A stretch of 64,000 bases of DNA from Bacillus cereus (GCF_025917685.1 NZ_CP089518.1:3287001-3351000), one strand, 5' to 3'; counted from the first letter of the stretch, positions 44,805 to 54,388 are shown. Program-made: numbers and translations. The notes: generated from the sequence alone by a model not told the origin.

Positions 44805-45737
44805 CTACGTCATAATTTTCACAAAATCTTCAAGAAACTTTTTATAATGTAATGACCAACCAATTCTCACCCAATTTTTCAATGCTTTCGCATCAGGTTG
44901 CGGGCGAAAATCAGCGATACTTTCTCCTTTTGCAACTCCAACCGTATCGACATCAACACGGCGATACACGTAATCTAAAAGAGATGGATTTGCCGCTACC
45001 ATCATTGTAACAACGTCATGTACTGGACTACCTGTTATTTTTGGATTTAACTTTTTATAAGCTTTATAATAATACGTAAATATCGGTTCAATTAACTTAT
45101 TAAAACTTGTTTTAGAGTGTTTCGTAATATACTTTACCATCTCCGGCGTAATAATAGCTTCAGATGTAACGTTAAGTGGCACTAATGTCACATTCTTTGC
45201 ATTTTGCATAACTAATTGCGACGCAATGGGATCACCATGAAAATTCGCCTCCGCGACTGGTGTAACATTACCAGGCATTAAGAAAGCACCGCCCATTATA
45301 TAATACTCTTTCACATACTTCATCATCGGTTTTTCTAAAATAAATGCTGTCGCTAGTGTCGTTGATCTGCCAGCATCAACAATGATTAATTCACCTTTAT
45401 ACTTTTCAAGAATATCAAAAAATGCACAAAAAGGTTTTATATTAGGTGAAAATGCTTTTGGCGGTTTAATAGGACCTAAGCCATCTGCCCCATGAATCTC
45501 CGGGTAATACGTCACAAAATCCCCGGATAAAGGGATTTTCGCACCATTAATAACAGGTATATCTTCCCTTCCCGCCATTTGCAATAAATATGCCGCATTA
45601 GTCGTTGCTTTTTCTTGCGTTACATTCCCGTATCCTGTTACAACACCAACAATATCAACATCAGGATGCATAATTCCATACATGATGGCTAAAGAGTCAT
45701 CAATTCCCGGGTCTCCCAAAAACAACACTTTTTTCAT
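44805..45737 (-). CDS. Inosine-uridine-preferring nucleoside hydrolase family protein
   Basis: About 310 residues. It starts MKKVLFLGDPGIDDSLAIMYG, containing the calcium-binding DPGIDD motif (usually DTDPGxDD). It continues with DIVGVVTGYGNVTQEKATTN, the metal/substrate region VTPVAEANFHGDPIASQLV and the closing Asp/His block GSPVHDVVTMM. It splits N-glycosidic bonds of ribonucleosides. A TTG at 45746, with GAGGGG 6 bases upstream, is an alternative start. It follows panF but a terminator separates them. Confidence 0.88.
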   Translation of the reverse strand: MKKVLFLGDPGIDDSLAIMYGIMHPDVDIVGVVTGYGNVTQEKATTNAAYLLQMAGREDIPVINGAKIPLSGDFVTYYPEIHGADGLGPIKPPKAFSPNIKPFCAFFDILEKYKGELIIVDAGRSTTLATAFILEKPMMKYVKEYYIMGGAFLMPGNVTPVAEANFHGDPIASQLVMQNAKNVTLVPLNVTSEAIITPEMVKYITKHSKTSFNKLIEPIFTYYYKAYKKLNPKITGSPVHDVVTMMVAANPSLLDYVYRRVDVDTVGVAKGESIADFRPQPDAKALKNWVRIGWSLHYKKFLEDFVKIMT

Positions 45738-45820
45738 CGACCTCAACTCCATCCCCTCAGTTGTTATTAATTTATGAATAGTCATGGATATACAGAATAA
45801 AAAAGAATAAATTCATACGA

Positions 45821-45850
45821 AAAAACGCAGCCCTATACGGACTGCGTTCT
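45821..45850 (-). terminator. Terminator after panF
   Basis: AACGCAG and CTGCGTT form a stem on the minus strand followed by TTTTTTCG. Confidence 0.8.
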
Positions 45851-45859
45851 CCATCTTAT

Positions 45860-47293
45860 CTAGACGTTTTTCTTCATAGTAACCATACTGCCAATGATGT
45901 AAGCAATAAATGCAAAGCAGATTGGGAAGACAACTGTATGTATACCGAACGGGTTTGGATAGAAAAGATGAATACACATATATGAGCCTACCCCAACTAA
46001 AATGGAAGCGAGTGCTCCAGTTGCATTTCCCTTTCTCCAATATAAACCTAGTACAATCGGCCAAATGAACGCCGCTTCTAAACCACCGAAGGAAAATAAA
46101 TTTAACCATATTAAAAAATCTGGCGGCTTAATAGCTGCAGCATATACGAGTAATCCTACGATACCAGTAATCAAAAGACTACCTTTCTTTATCGTACTAT
46201 CTGCTGCATCTTTATTTATGTAATTCACATATATGTCCTTAATAATTGACGAACTTACAAGTAAAAGTAATGAGTTTACTGTAGACATTATCGCTGCCAT
46301 TGGTGCAGCTAAGAAAACTCCAGCTAGCCAAGGTGGTAACACTTCCATCGCGAGTAGCGGCATCACTTTATCTGGTACCGTTATACCAGGAAGTACTACT
46401 CGTGCAAATACACCAGTTAAATGCATACCAATCATAATTGTACCAACGACAATCGTCCCAATGATAAGCGCTTGATGCATAGCTTTTGAATTTTTATAAG
46501 ACATAGCACGCACACTAATTTGTGGTAATCCAACGACTCCGATTCCAATTAAAATCCAAAACGATGTCACATATGATTTCGTTAAACTGCCATCTGCTCC
46601 AAATGGTGTGATTAAATTCGGATTAATTTGAATGAGTTCCTGCATAATCTTTTCAACTCCACCACCAGCAATGACAGTAGCAATTAAAATGATTGTTGTT
46701 CCGACTAACATAATGATTCCCAATAACGTATCTGATAAAGCAACTGCACGAAATCCACCAATTAGCACGTACACAAGTACAGAAAATGTAAATAAAAATA
46801 GTGCTGTTGTATAAGAAAGTCCTGTTAGTGACTCAATTAATCGTCCGCCGCCAACCCACTGGGCTACTGTTGCTGAGAACAAAAAGATTATAATACATAA
46901 CGCAGAAAGAACAACTACCGCTTTATTATTGTACCTTCCCTTTAAATAATCAATAAGCGTAATCGCTTCCATCTTCCTTGCGATAATCGCAAACTTTTTA
47001 CCGATAACCGTTAAAACGATATATCCTGTTACAACTTGAATCGCTGATAATAGCACCCATCCAAGTCCCATATTGTAAGCAATACCAGGCCCACCGATAA
47101 AGCTACTTGCACTACCGTACGTAGCAATCATTGTCATAGCTAATAATAAGCCGCCAAGCTCACGTCCACCAAGAAAATATTCTTGTAAAAATTTATTATT
47201 AGCAGTTGCTTGTACACGTCTTGATGCGTATACACCAATTAAAAACACAACGATAAATGAAATTATCATTGGAATGATTACATACCAATTCAT
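45860..47293 (-). CDS. panF: Sodium/pantothenate symporter (SSS family)
   Basis: A 477-residue sodium:solute symporter with about 12-13 transmembrane helices. Hallmarks are FLQEYFLGGRELGGLLLAMT, GSASSFIGGPGIAYNMGLGW, GGFRAVALSDTLLGIIM and PPWLAGVFLAAPMAAIMSTV. The PanF assignment rests on overall sequence feel and on the YhdT gene immediately upstream (3-bp gap), the classic yhdT-panF pair. It takes up pantothenate with sodium for coenzyme A synthesis. Confidence 0.92.
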   Translation of the reverse strand: MNWYVIIPMIISFIVVFLIGVYASRRVQATANNKFLQEYFLGGRELGGLLLAMTMIATYGSASSFIGGPGIAYNMGLGWVLLSAIQVVTGYIVLTVIGKKFAIIARKMEAITLIDYLKGRYNNKAVVVLSALCIIIFLFSATVAQWVGGGRLIESLTGLSYTTALFLFTFSVLVYVLIGGFRAVALSDTLLGIIMLVGTTIILIATVIAGGGVEKIMQELIQINPNLITPFGADGSLTKSYVTSFWILIGIGVVGLPQISVRAMSYKNSKAMHQALIIGTIVVGTIMIGMHLTGVFARVVLPGITVPDKVMPLLAMEVLPPWLAGVFLAAPMAAIMSTVNSLLLLVSSSIIKDIYVNYINKDAADSTIKKGSLLITGIVGLLVYAAAIKPPDFLIWLNLFSFGGLEAAFIWPIVLGLYWRKGNATGALASILVGVGSYMCIHLFYPNPFGIHTVVFPICFAFIAYIIGSMVTMKKNV

Positions 47294-47296
47294 CTC

Positions 47297-47575
47297 TTAT
47301 TCCTCACTTTTTTCTTCCTCATCGAGTGAAATATCTTTAAATACAAAACGAACAACTAAACTAAGCAAAATAACCATTACGATAAATCCAACGATACAGC
47401 TATAAAAAAACCATGATGGAAAACCTAATACATATGTATATTCACTTGGATCCTTGCTACCAAGCCCATAAGCAAATCCATACCATATTATAAAATTAAT
47501 AATAGCTAATCCAAGACCAATTAACGCTTCTCTATGAGCAATTCGAAAGCGTGGATCATCATGATAATTCTTCAT
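47297..47575 (-). CDS. yhdT: YhdT family membrane protein (DUF997)
   Basis: A 92-residue protein with two transmembrane helices, starting MKNYHDDPRFRIAHREALIG, with FIIWYGFAYGLGSKDPSEYT and VLGFPSWFFYSCIVGFIVMV, and an acidic tail. It always sits beside panF and is thought to be a symporter partner. GGAGGG precedes the ATG. An inverted repeat TTCTAGT/ACTAGAA lies 41 bp upstream. Confidence 0.9.
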   Translation of the reverse strand: MKNYHDDPRFRIAHREALIGLGLAIINFIIWYGFAYGLGSKDPSEYTYVLGFPSWFFYSCIVGFIVMVILLSLVVRFVFKDISLDEEEKSEE

Positions 47576-47615
47576 TTTCTCCCTCCTCTCACGATGTATA
47601 ATTGTACCACTGTTC

Positions 47616-47636
47616 TTCTAGTTTTTCCTACTAGAA
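47616..47636. promoter_or_regulatory. Inverted repeat near the yhdT-panF promoter
   Basis: TTCTAGT (47616-47622) and ACTAGAA (47630-47636) are exact inverted repeats with a 7-bp spacer. It is a candidate operator; no known regulator is identifiable. Confidence 0.35.
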
Positions 47637-47699
47637 AACAAAAACGCGCAGGATTTTTTGTAATTGTATAGAATACCATGTATCATTACATATTTTTTA

Positions 47700-47716
47700 C
47701 AATTGTAACACAATTG
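47700..47716. promoter_or_regulatory. Palindrome CAATTGT-AAC-ACAATTG in the divergent yhdT/aldehyde dehydrogenase region
   Basis: A perfect 7-bp inverted repeat with a 3-bp centre, about 130 bp upstream of the aldehyde dehydrogenase start. Candidate operator of a dimeric repressor. Confidence 0.35.
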
Positions 47717-47847
47717 AAATTTGAATTTTCAGTGTTTATTATTTATGATTTTAATTAGAGGCTTTTCATCTAGTTCCCACATCCTTGATTTCGGAATAAA
47801 CGCCGTCTCGTACTGCGTTTACATTATATTTTCAAGGGGGTTATACA

Positions 47848-49332
47848 ATGAGTCAACTAGCTGTAAATCTTCATGAAAAGGTAGAGAAATTTCTTCAAGG
47901 CACGAAAAAGTTATATGTAAATGGATCTTTCGTTGAAAGCGCTTCCGGTAAAACATTTAAAACACCTAACCCTGCAACTGGCGAAACACTTGCTGTCGTT
48001 TCTGAAGCTGGTCGCGAAGATATTCATAAAGCTGTAGTTGCAGCTCGCATGGCTTTTGACGAAGGTCCTTGGTCTCGCATGAGCACTGCTGAGCGAAGCC
48101 GTCTTATGTACAAGCTTGCCGATTTAATGGAAGAACATAAAGAAGAGCTTGCACAGCTCGAAACGTTAGATAACGGAAAGCCAATCCGTGAAACAATGAC
48201 AGCAGACGTACCACTTGCAATTGAGCATATGCGCTATTACGCTGGCTGGGCTACAAAAATCGTTGGTCAAACAATCCCTGTTTCTGGTGAATATTTTAAC
48301 TATACACGCCATGAAGCTGTTGGTGTTGTCGGTCAAATTATCCCTTGGAACTTCCCACTTCTTATGGCAATGTGGAAAATGGGTGCAGCCCTTGCAACAG
48401 GATGTACAATCGTTTTAAAACCTGCAGAACAAACCCCACTATCCGCCCTATACTTAGCTGAATTAATTGAAGAAGCTGGATTCCCGAAAGGCGTTATTAA
48501 TATCGTTCCTGGATTCGGTGAATCAGCTGGACAAGCTCTCGTTAATCATCCACTCGTTGATAAAATTGCATTTACAGGTTCTACTCCAGTCGGTAAACAA
48601 ATTATGAGACAAGCATCTGAATCATTAAAACGCGTTACATTAGAACTTGGTGGTAAATCACCAAACATTATTTTACCTGACGCTGACTTATCTCGAGCAA
48701 TTCCAGGTGCGCTTTCTGGCGTTATGTTTAACCAAGGGCAAGTATGCACTGCTGGGTCACGCTTATTTATTCCAAAGAAAATGTACGATAATGTCATGGC
48801 TGATCTCGTTCTATATTCAAAAAAATTAAATCAAGGCGCTGGTCTAAATCCAGAAACTACAATCGGACCTCTCGTTTCTGAAGAACAGCAAAAACGTGTA
48901 ATGGGCTATATTGAAAAAGGCATTGCAGAAGGTGCTGAAGTACTTTGCGGAGGAAACAAACCATTCGATCAAGGTTACTTCGTTTCTCCAACAGTATTTG
49001 CTGATGTAAATGATGAGATGACAATCGCTAAAGAAGAAATTTTCGGTCCAGTTATTTCTGCATTACCGTTTAATGATATTGATGAAGTAATTGATCGTGC
49101 GAATAAATCACAATTCGGCTTAGCGGCTGGTGTGTGGACAGAGAACGTAAAAACTGCACATTATATTGCAAGCAAAGTACGTGCGGGTACAGTATGGGTG
49201 AACTGTTATAACGTCTTTGATGCAGCATCTCCATTTGGAGGATTTAAACAATCTGGCCTTGGCCGCGAAATGGGCTCTTATGCGCTGAACAACTATACAG
49301 AAGTGAAGAGCGTGTGGATTAACTTAAATTAA
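47848..49332 (+). CDS. NAD(P)-dependent aldehyde dehydrogenase
   Basis: A 494-residue ALDH superfamily member that oxidises aldehydes to acids. Catalytic Glu lies in VTLELGGKSPNIILPDADL, catalytic Cys in FNQGQVCTAGSR, and the cofactor-binding GSTPVGKQIMRQAS and IPWNFPLLMAMWKMGAALA regions are intact. It resembles B. subtilis DhaS/AldX. GGGGG precedes the ATG. Monocistronic with its own terminator. Confidence 0.95.
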   Translation: MSQLAVNLHEKVEKFLQGTKKLYVNGSFVESASGKTFKTPNPATGETLAVVSEAGREDIHKAVVAARMAFDEGPWSRMSTAERSRLMYKLADLMEEHKEELAQLETLDNGKPIRETMTADVPLAIEHMRYYAGWATKIVGQTIPVSGEYFNYTRHEAVGVVGQIIPWNFPLLMAMWKMGAALATGCTIVLKPAEQTPLSALYLAELIEEAGFPKGVINIVPGFGESAGQALVNHPLVDKIAFTGSTPVGKQIMRQASESLKRVTLELGGKSPNIILPDADLSRAIPGALSGVMFNQGQVCTAGSRLFIPKKMYDNVMADLVLYSKKLNQGAGLNPETTIGPLVSEEQQKRVMGYIEKGIAEGAEVLCGGNKPFDQGYFVSPTVFADVNDEMTIAKEEIFGPVISALPFNDIDEVIDRANKSQFGLAAGVWTENVKTAHYIASKVRAGTVWVNCYNVFDAASPFGGFKQSGLGREMGSYALNNYTEVKSVWINLN

Positions 49333-49335
49333 CAA

Positions 49336-49368
49336 GAAAGAACCTGACCTACTCGGTCAGGTTCTTTT
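49336..49368. terminator. Bidirectional terminator
   Basis: AAAGAACCTGACC pairs with GGTCAGGTTCTTT around 5 nt, between convergent genes. Confidence 0.92.
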
Positions 49369-49382
49369 CATTATGTATTCAT

Positions 49383-50123
49383 TTACACCTGCAACCCTCC
49401 GCTAACATTTAGAACCTCTCCTGTAATATAAGACGCATAATCTGACGCTAAAAAGGCAGCTGCGTTTGCAATGTCTTCCGGTGTTCCAATTCTTCCAACT
49501 GGAATCGCTCCAACCATTTTCTCTTTTACTTTTTCTGGTATTGTTTTTGTCATATCAGTATCCATAAATCCTGGACAAATCGCATTACACGTAATACCAA
49601 AACTCCCAACCTCTTTTGCTGCTGTTTTTGTTAAGCCTACAACCCCCGCTTTTGTAGCTGCATAATTTGCCTGCCCTATGTTTCCTTCTCTACTAATTGA
49701 AGATATATTAATAATACGCCCATATCCTTGTTGCCTCATATAAAGAAGCGCTGGCTGCATACAATAAAAAACGCCTGTTAAATTAACTTGTAATACTTGC
49801 TCCCAAGCAGACTTCTCCATCTTATGTAACATTGCATCTCTTGTAACCCCAGCGTTATTCACTAAAATATGTAGTGTACCAAATTTTTGAACCGCATATT
49901 CAATTAACGACTTCGCTTCATTTTGATTGCTCACATCACATCGATATAAGCTCACTTCATATCCTTCATCCGATAACTCACGTGTCGTTTTTTGTAGCTT
50001 CTCTTCATTTACATCACTAATTAATACTTTGGCCCCCAATTTTGCAAAAACTCGTGCGATTTCTTTTCCAATTCCCTGCGCAGCACCTGTTACAACAGCT
50101 GTTTTTCCATTTAACAAGTCCAT
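49383..50123 (-). CDS. FabG-like short-chain dehydrogenase (3-oxoacyl-ACP/acetoacetyl-CoA reductase type)
   Basis: A 246-residue classical SDR with the cofactor motif TGAAQGIG (residues 12-19), NNAG, catalytic Ser in INISSISREG, YAATK as YxxxK, and the closing SDYASYITGEVLNVSGG typical of FabG. It reduces 3-oxoacyl thioesters with NADPH. The isolated location, away from fab genes, suggests a paralogue, perhaps in polyhydroxyalkanoate or secondary metabolism (inference). Confidence 0.9.
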   Translation of the reverse strand: MDLLNGKTAVVTGAAQGIGKEIARVFAKLGAKVLISDVNEEKLQKTTRELSDEGYEVSLYRCDVSNQNEAKSLIEYAVQKFGTLHILVNNAGVTRDAMLHKMEKSAWEQVLQVNLTGVFYCMQPALLYMRQQGYGRIINISSISREGNIGQANYAATKAGVVGLTKTAAKEVGSFGITCNAICPGFMDTDMTKTIPEKVKEKMVGAIPVGRIGTPEDIANAAAFLASDYASYITGEVLNVSGGLQV

Positions 50124-50228
50124 CCCTATCCCCCATTTCTATTAGCTATACTGTATATTTCGGCTCTATGCTTTCCAAATCCTCTTTGTATAAAAAAGTC
50201 TATTTGTGTCAAACTAACTTTGCAACGC

Positions 50229-50395
50229 CGCATAAAGTGAAACTTTAATCAAGGGGGATTTTGTTCATCCCCCACTGATTATTAGCCTTCACCAATCGGG
50301 CATTTACGGGTAGCTAATCTCCCACCTAGCTTCTTTGTTCCATCTGAATTTTGAGGTGGGAGTTTTACTAACCGTTTATGCGGGATAAAACGCAA
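50229..50395 (+). repeat. Short interspersed repeat, longer copy (bcr-type)
   Basis: Starts CGCATAAAGTGAAACTTTAA and continues with two hairpins. The first is GGGGGAT...ATCCCCC, followed by CTTCACCAATCGGGCATTTA. The second is CTCCCACCT/AGGTGGGAG (about 50320-50362). The first half matches 43469-43545. It is non-coding and lies between the FabG-like and YfhD genes. Confidence 0.75.
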
Positions 50396-50409
50396 GGAGA
50401 TTGTGTCGA

Positions 50410-50559
50410 ATGAAAAACAAAAATGTAAACCGAAACAAAGCTGCTGATGGCATTGATGTTGAGTTCTCTCGCGAACTCGCTGACCACAATGACTTAGAAG
50501 CAAACGCACGTGCAAATGCCGCTGATGCACGTCAAAAACGCCAGTCATCAGAAAAATAA
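50410..50559 (+). CDS. YfhD-like small protein, 49 residues
   Basis: A short frame read by hand. ATG 50410 is 10 bases after AAGGAG. The hydrophilic sequence contains DGIDVEFSRELADHNDLEA and ANARANAADARQK, close to the YfhD family found in spore-forming bacilli. No function is known. A bidirectional terminator follows. The preceding interspersed repeat ends just before its ribosome site. Confidence 0.7.
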   Translation: MKNKNVNRNKAADGIDVEFSRELADHNDLEANARANAADARQKRQSSEK

Positions 50560-50605
50560 GGTACTACAACGTTCCTTATTCTTTTCAACAGGGACCTACT
50601 ACCCG

Positions 50606-50640
50606 AAAAATAAACCGAGAGCTACTCTCGGTTTATTTTT
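50606..50640. terminator. Bidirectional terminator
   Basis: AAAAATAAACCGAGAG pairs with CTCTCGGTTTATTTTT around a short loop; it overlaps the end of the cyclase gene. Confidence 0.9.
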
Positions 50641-52495
50641 TATTTTTTTTTATATAATGTGCCAAAGCAAGCAACGGATATATATGTTCGTAACTATGAT
50701 ACCGAATATAAAAACCACCCGGTAGCCCTGTGCCAGTAGGATATTCTTCATTCATAGTAGACTGCGCGAGCAAATATGAAATTCCTTTTCGAATAATTGG
50801 TGTTTCTTGATCATAGTAAGAAATAAGTGCATCAAGCGCCCACGCTGTTTGTGATGGCGTACTAAAGGGTAAAGAAACAAACTTTTTCTCCTCACTACTT
50901 TGACATGATTCTCCCCAGCCTCCATCTGTATGCTGTATATGTTCAAGCCATAAAGCTGCTTTTTTCAACGATGGATGAGTAGAGGGCACTCCTAATGCAA
51001 GTAGACCTGTCATCGCTGCCCATGTACCGTATATATAGCATATCCCCCATTTCCCATACCATGATCCATTCGACTCTTGTACATCCATTAACCATTTGAC
51101 TGCTTTCCTTTTTTTCTCTTCAGACAATTCATTCGGCGCATACGTTCCGAAAAACTCTAACACCCTACCTGTAATATCTGGTGTAGACGGATCAGTTAGC
51201 ATATCACTCGCATTTTCAATCGGTAAATTCGCTAGTAACTGGCTCGTTACACCTCTTTCAAAAGCTCCCCAGCCTCCATCATTGTTTTGCAATCCTTTTA
51301 TCCATCCGACGCCTCTATCCCATGCACCATCTATTTTACTATTCCCTCTACTTCGTGCTAACGCTCTAAGAGCAGCCGTTGTATCGTCTATATCAGGAAT
51401 CGTTGTATTCACATCTGAAAATCCCCAGCCGCCAGCTATAATGGACGGTGCGTGGACACTCCAATCCATTTTCTTAGTTTGTTGTCTTTGTAGTAAATAT
51501 TCCGTCGCCTTTTGAATCATCTTATTTTCTTTTATTACATTAGCTTCTTGCAATGAATAGCTAAGTAAAGCGGTATCCCATACGGTAGAAGGAGAATTTT
51601 GCAAATGACTTCCTCTGTCCATCTTCCATATATAAGATTTTAATCCCGCCACAGCTTTCTCAATAATTGGAGACTGAATAGAGTGCCCTAATGCAAGCAA
51701 AGCATAAATCATATAAAACGTAGCACTCGCGTAACTATATAATGTTCCATTTTCATCTATACGTTCTTCCATAAAGCGCTCTACTTCTTCGTATCCTTTA
51801 TGATGTAAAGAAAGCGGATAAGATATTACCTTTTTCACATCACCTAAAAATGATTGAAACAACGGAGATCGCTCCTCTCGAAACCATTGTCCACCTTCGC
51901 CTGCAATATGATTTAAATTTGGCAATAACTTTTTCGCTACACGGAATCTCTTATTCATACAAATCATCATCGGAATTAAATGTATACGCGCTGAGCTGCT
52001 TAGCCCAAATATACTGAGAGGGGAGTCATCTTGTAAAAATAAGATTGGCGTTGGAAAGTGAAAAAGCGCAGGAAATTCATATTCTCCATGAATCGCTAAT
52101 AAAAATTTCGTCATAAAATGTGCACGAGAAACTCCCCCGTGTTCCTTAATAAACATTTCAGCTCGCCTCATATTCATATCTTCTTTCGAATATTTTTTCG
52201 AAGCAAGTAAAGCAGCATACGCTTGAATCGTCGCGGATAAATTCCCTCCATTTTCATCTTCGTATAATTTCCAAGTCCCTTCATTTGTTTGAAGAGATGC
52301 TAACCTTTTCACGAACGGTTCTATTTCTTCATTTCGCCCTAATAATTTGAGTAAAAAAATCATGTGACAATCCGTTAGCAAAGCTCCTTCAAAACAAAAT
52401 TCCCACTTTCCGTCTTGCCTTTGCATCGTTTGAAGTGCAGTCGTTCTCCGCTCTATCTCCTCACGCACTTTGTCATATAGTAGCACACCGCTCAC
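50633..52495 (-). CDS. sqhC: Squalene-hopene/sporulenol-type terpene cyclase
   Basis: A 620-residue class II triterpene cyclase. The catalytic acid motif DxDD is in PDIDDTTAALRAL. QW repeats include NDGGWGAFERG, ESNGSWYGKWG, HTDGGWGES and QDGKWEFCFEG. It folds linear C30-C35 isoprenoids into polycyclic products. In B. subtilis SqhC makes sporulenes of the spore; the exact substrate here is not decided by sequence. GTG start at 52495. Monocistronic. Confidence 0.92.
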   Translation of the reverse strand: MSGVLLYDKVREEIERRTTALQTMQRQDGKWEFCFEGALLTDCHMIFLLKLLGRNEEIEPFVKRLASLQTNEGTWKLYEDENGGNLSATIQAYAALLASKKYSKEDMNMRRAEMFIKEHGGVSRAHFMTKFLLAIHGEYEFPALFHFPTPILFLQDDSPLSIFGLSSSARIHLIPMMICMNKRFRVAKKLLPNLNHIAGEGGQWFREERSPLFQSFLGDVKKVISYPLSLHHKGYEEVERFMEERIDENGTLYSYASATFYMIYALLALGHSIQSPIIEKAVAGLKSYIWKMDRGSHLQNSPSTVWDTALLSYSLQEANVIKENKMIQKATEYLLQRQQTKKMDWSVHAPSIIAGGWGFSDVNTTIPDIDDTTAALRALARSRGNSKIDGAWDRGVGWIKGLQNNDGGWGAFERGVTSQLLANLPIENASDMLTDPSTPDITGRVLEFFGTYAPNELSEEKKRKAVKWLMDVQESNGSWYGKWGICYIYGTWAAMTGLLALGVPSTHPSLKKAALWLEHIQHTDGGWGESCQSSEEKKFVSLPFSTPSQTAWALDALISYYDQETPIIRKGISYLLAQSTMNEEYPTGTGLPGGFYIRYHSYEHIYPLLALAHYIKKNKK

Positions 52496-52556
52496 CCACC
52501 CTTTCTAAGTCCGTATACGATATTCGAAACACTAGCTAAATATGTATGAAAATAAA

Positions 52557-52590
52557 GAAAAGCAGAACGTGTATTACACATTCTGCTTAC
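52557..52590 (-). terminator. Terminator after the YuiD-family gene
   Basis: AGCAGAA-TGT pairs with ACA-TTCTGCT. It overlaps the stop codon region. Confidence 0.7.
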
Positions 52591-53012
52591 AAACAATACC
52601 CAACCCCGACAACAATTCCTAATAGTGCACCAACAACAACTTGATACGGTGTATGTCCAACGAGCTCATTTAACTTTTTATATTCTGTTTGTCTACCATG
52701 AAAAAAATCATTCAATATTTTCGCTTGCTTACTTACCGCAAGCCTTACCCCTGAAGCATCATACATAACAATAATGGCAAAAATAGCGGCAACTGCAAAT
52801 ATTGGACTCTCCACTCCTTCCACCACTCCGACACCTGTAGCAAGTGCAGTAACAGTCGAAGCATGCGAACTTGGCATTCCACCTGAAGCGAAAAACTTAG
52901 CAAAATCAAACTCCCCTGTTTTTATTAATTTAAAAACAACTTTCGTTAACTGTGCTAAAAACCAAGAAATTACAGCTGCCATTAGCGGGTCATTATGTAA
53001 AATTGTTTCCAT
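52587..53012 (-). CDS. yuiD: Divergent PAP2 family protein (YuiD/DUF212)
   Basis: 141 residues, starting METILHNDPLMAAVISWFLA, with the conserved FFASGGMPSSHASTVTALAT block (PAP2-like phosphatase His/Ser site), IVMYDASGVRLAVSKQAK and GHTPYQVVVGALLG. Three or four membrane helices. A phosphatidic-acid-phosphatase-like role is inferred. ATG 53012 has GAGGAG 10 bases upstream; the longer frame would abut rarD. Confidence 0.88.
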   Translation of the reverse strand: METILHNDPLMAAVISWFLAQLTKVVFKLIKTGEFDFAKFFASGGMPSSHASTVTALATGVGVVEGVESPIFAVAAIFAIIVMYDASGVRLAVSKQAKILNDFFHGRQTEYKKLNELVGHTPYQVVVGALLGIVVGVGYCL

Positions 53013-53092
53013 GTTTTTCAGCTCCTCACTGACTATAATGGAATTTCTATATAATATAAGTATAAAGAAAAATGCGTAGAAAATACTACGCA

Positions 53093-54034
53093 TTATGATA
53101 CTTTTGCTGATTTATTTTTAATAAATTTCGGTTGTTTCTGTAGTAGAAACTTTGTTTTTGCCATCGAAAAGACAAATAAAGCAACCCATATACAGAAAAA
53201 CGCGATCATATGAGTAGATGTGAAATGTTCACCAAAAACGAACACTCCTAAAATTAAACTAATAGTCGGCGCGATGTATTGTAAAAATCCTATCATATAG
53301 AGCGGAATAAGTTGTGCTCCTTTAGCAAAATAAAAGAGTGGTAATGCTGTAACAATACCCGCACCTATTAAAAGAAACGTTGATATTGCCGAAATAGAAC
53401 CGAACGAACCGAAACCATGCACTCCTGTCATAAACAAATATATAAGTGCAAATGGCGTCACTAACATCGTTTCCATCGTAAGCCCGATTGTTGCGTCGTA
53501 ATTTAATAATTTTTTCGTTAAGCCATATAATCCAAATGAAAAAGCAAGTGAAAGAGAAACCCATGGAATCGATCCGAAACGTACTGTTAAAATAACAACA
53601 CCTAATCCAGCTAAACCAACCGCAACATATTGCCAAAAATTAAGCTTCTCTTTTAAAACAACCGTACCAAGTAAAATACTTATAAGTGGATTAATATAAT
53701 ACCCAAGACTCGCTTCGATTACATGGTTATGATTTACGGCCCATATGTATACAAACCAGTTTCCACTAATAAGTACCGAAGCAATTGTTAATGACATTAA
53801 TAATTTAGGTCGTTTAAAAAGGGCCACTAACTCCCCACCAAACTGACGAAATCTCTTTGTTACTCCTAAAACTAACAACATAAAAACAAATGCCCAAACA
53901 ATACGATGCGCTAATATTTCATCTGCCGGTACTTCCTCCACCCATTTCCAATAAATCGGAAGGACTCCCCACATCGTATACGCACCCGCCGCATATATAA
54001 TCCCCTGCTTTTGCTCTGCTGTTTGACTCCCCAT
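53093..54034 (-). CDS. rarD: RarD-family EamA/DMT permease
   Basis: 313 residues with ten transmembrane helices. It begins QGIIYAAGAYTMWGVLPIYW, the RarD signature, and contains ADEILAHRIVWAFVFMLLVL, LGYYINPLISILLGTVVLKE and FLQYIAPTISLILGVFVFGE. The substrate is unknown; E. coli RarD is annotated from a chloramphenicol-sensitivity phenotype. The YuiD gene follows 80 bp downstream. Confidence 0.9.
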   Translation of the reverse strand: MGSQTAEQKQGIIYAAGAYTMWGVLPIYWKWVEEVPADEILAHRIVWAFVFMLLVLGVTKRFRQFGGELVALFKRPKLLMSLTIASVLISGNWFVYIWAVNHNHVIEASLGYYINPLISILLGTVVLKEKLNFWQYVAVGLAGLGVVILTVRFGSIPWVSLSLAFSFGLYGLTKKLLNYDATIGLTMETMLVTPFALIYLFMTGVHGFGSFGSISAISTFLLIGAGIVTALPLFYFAKGAQLIPLYMIGFLQYIAPTISLILGVFVFGEHFTSTHMIAFFCIWVALFVFSMAKTKFLLQKQPKFIKNKSAKVS

Positions 54035-54139
54035 CTTTCTTTTTCTCCTCTTCTCTTTTTTTCTTCATTATAAGGTCTCACATGCTTACTTTACCAATAT
54101 TCAATCTGCATTTCTTTCGACATTCCTCTTACAAATCCC

Positions 54140-54388
54140 TTATATGTATAAAAACACTCCTACTGTTATAATAACGAGCACTGGAATACCGAAGACAAAT
54201 TTACTTTTATGTGTCTTATGACGAAACATATACATACCAATCCAAGCTCCAACCGCCCCTCCAGCTGCAGCTGATAAAAATAACGTACTTTCTGGCGTCC
54301 TCCACTGCTTTTTCATTGCTTTCCGCTTATCAAGCCCCATCATACTAAATGCTATAACGTTGATAATAATAAAATAAATCCATTTCAT
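54140..54388 (-). CDS. DUF1294 family membrane protein (YsdA-like)
   Basis: 82 residues with two or three hydrophobic segments. MGLDKRKAMKKQWRTPESTL, then AAAGGAVGAWIGMYMFRHKT and HKSKFVFGIPVLVIITV are the DUF1294 hallmarks. Function unknown. GGGAGAGAAAGAG precedes the ATG. Confidence 0.9.
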   Translation of the reverse strand: MKWIYFIIINVIAFSMMGLDKRKAMKKQWRTPESTLFLSAAAGGAVGAWIGMYMFRHKTHKSKFVFGIPVLVIITVGVFLYI

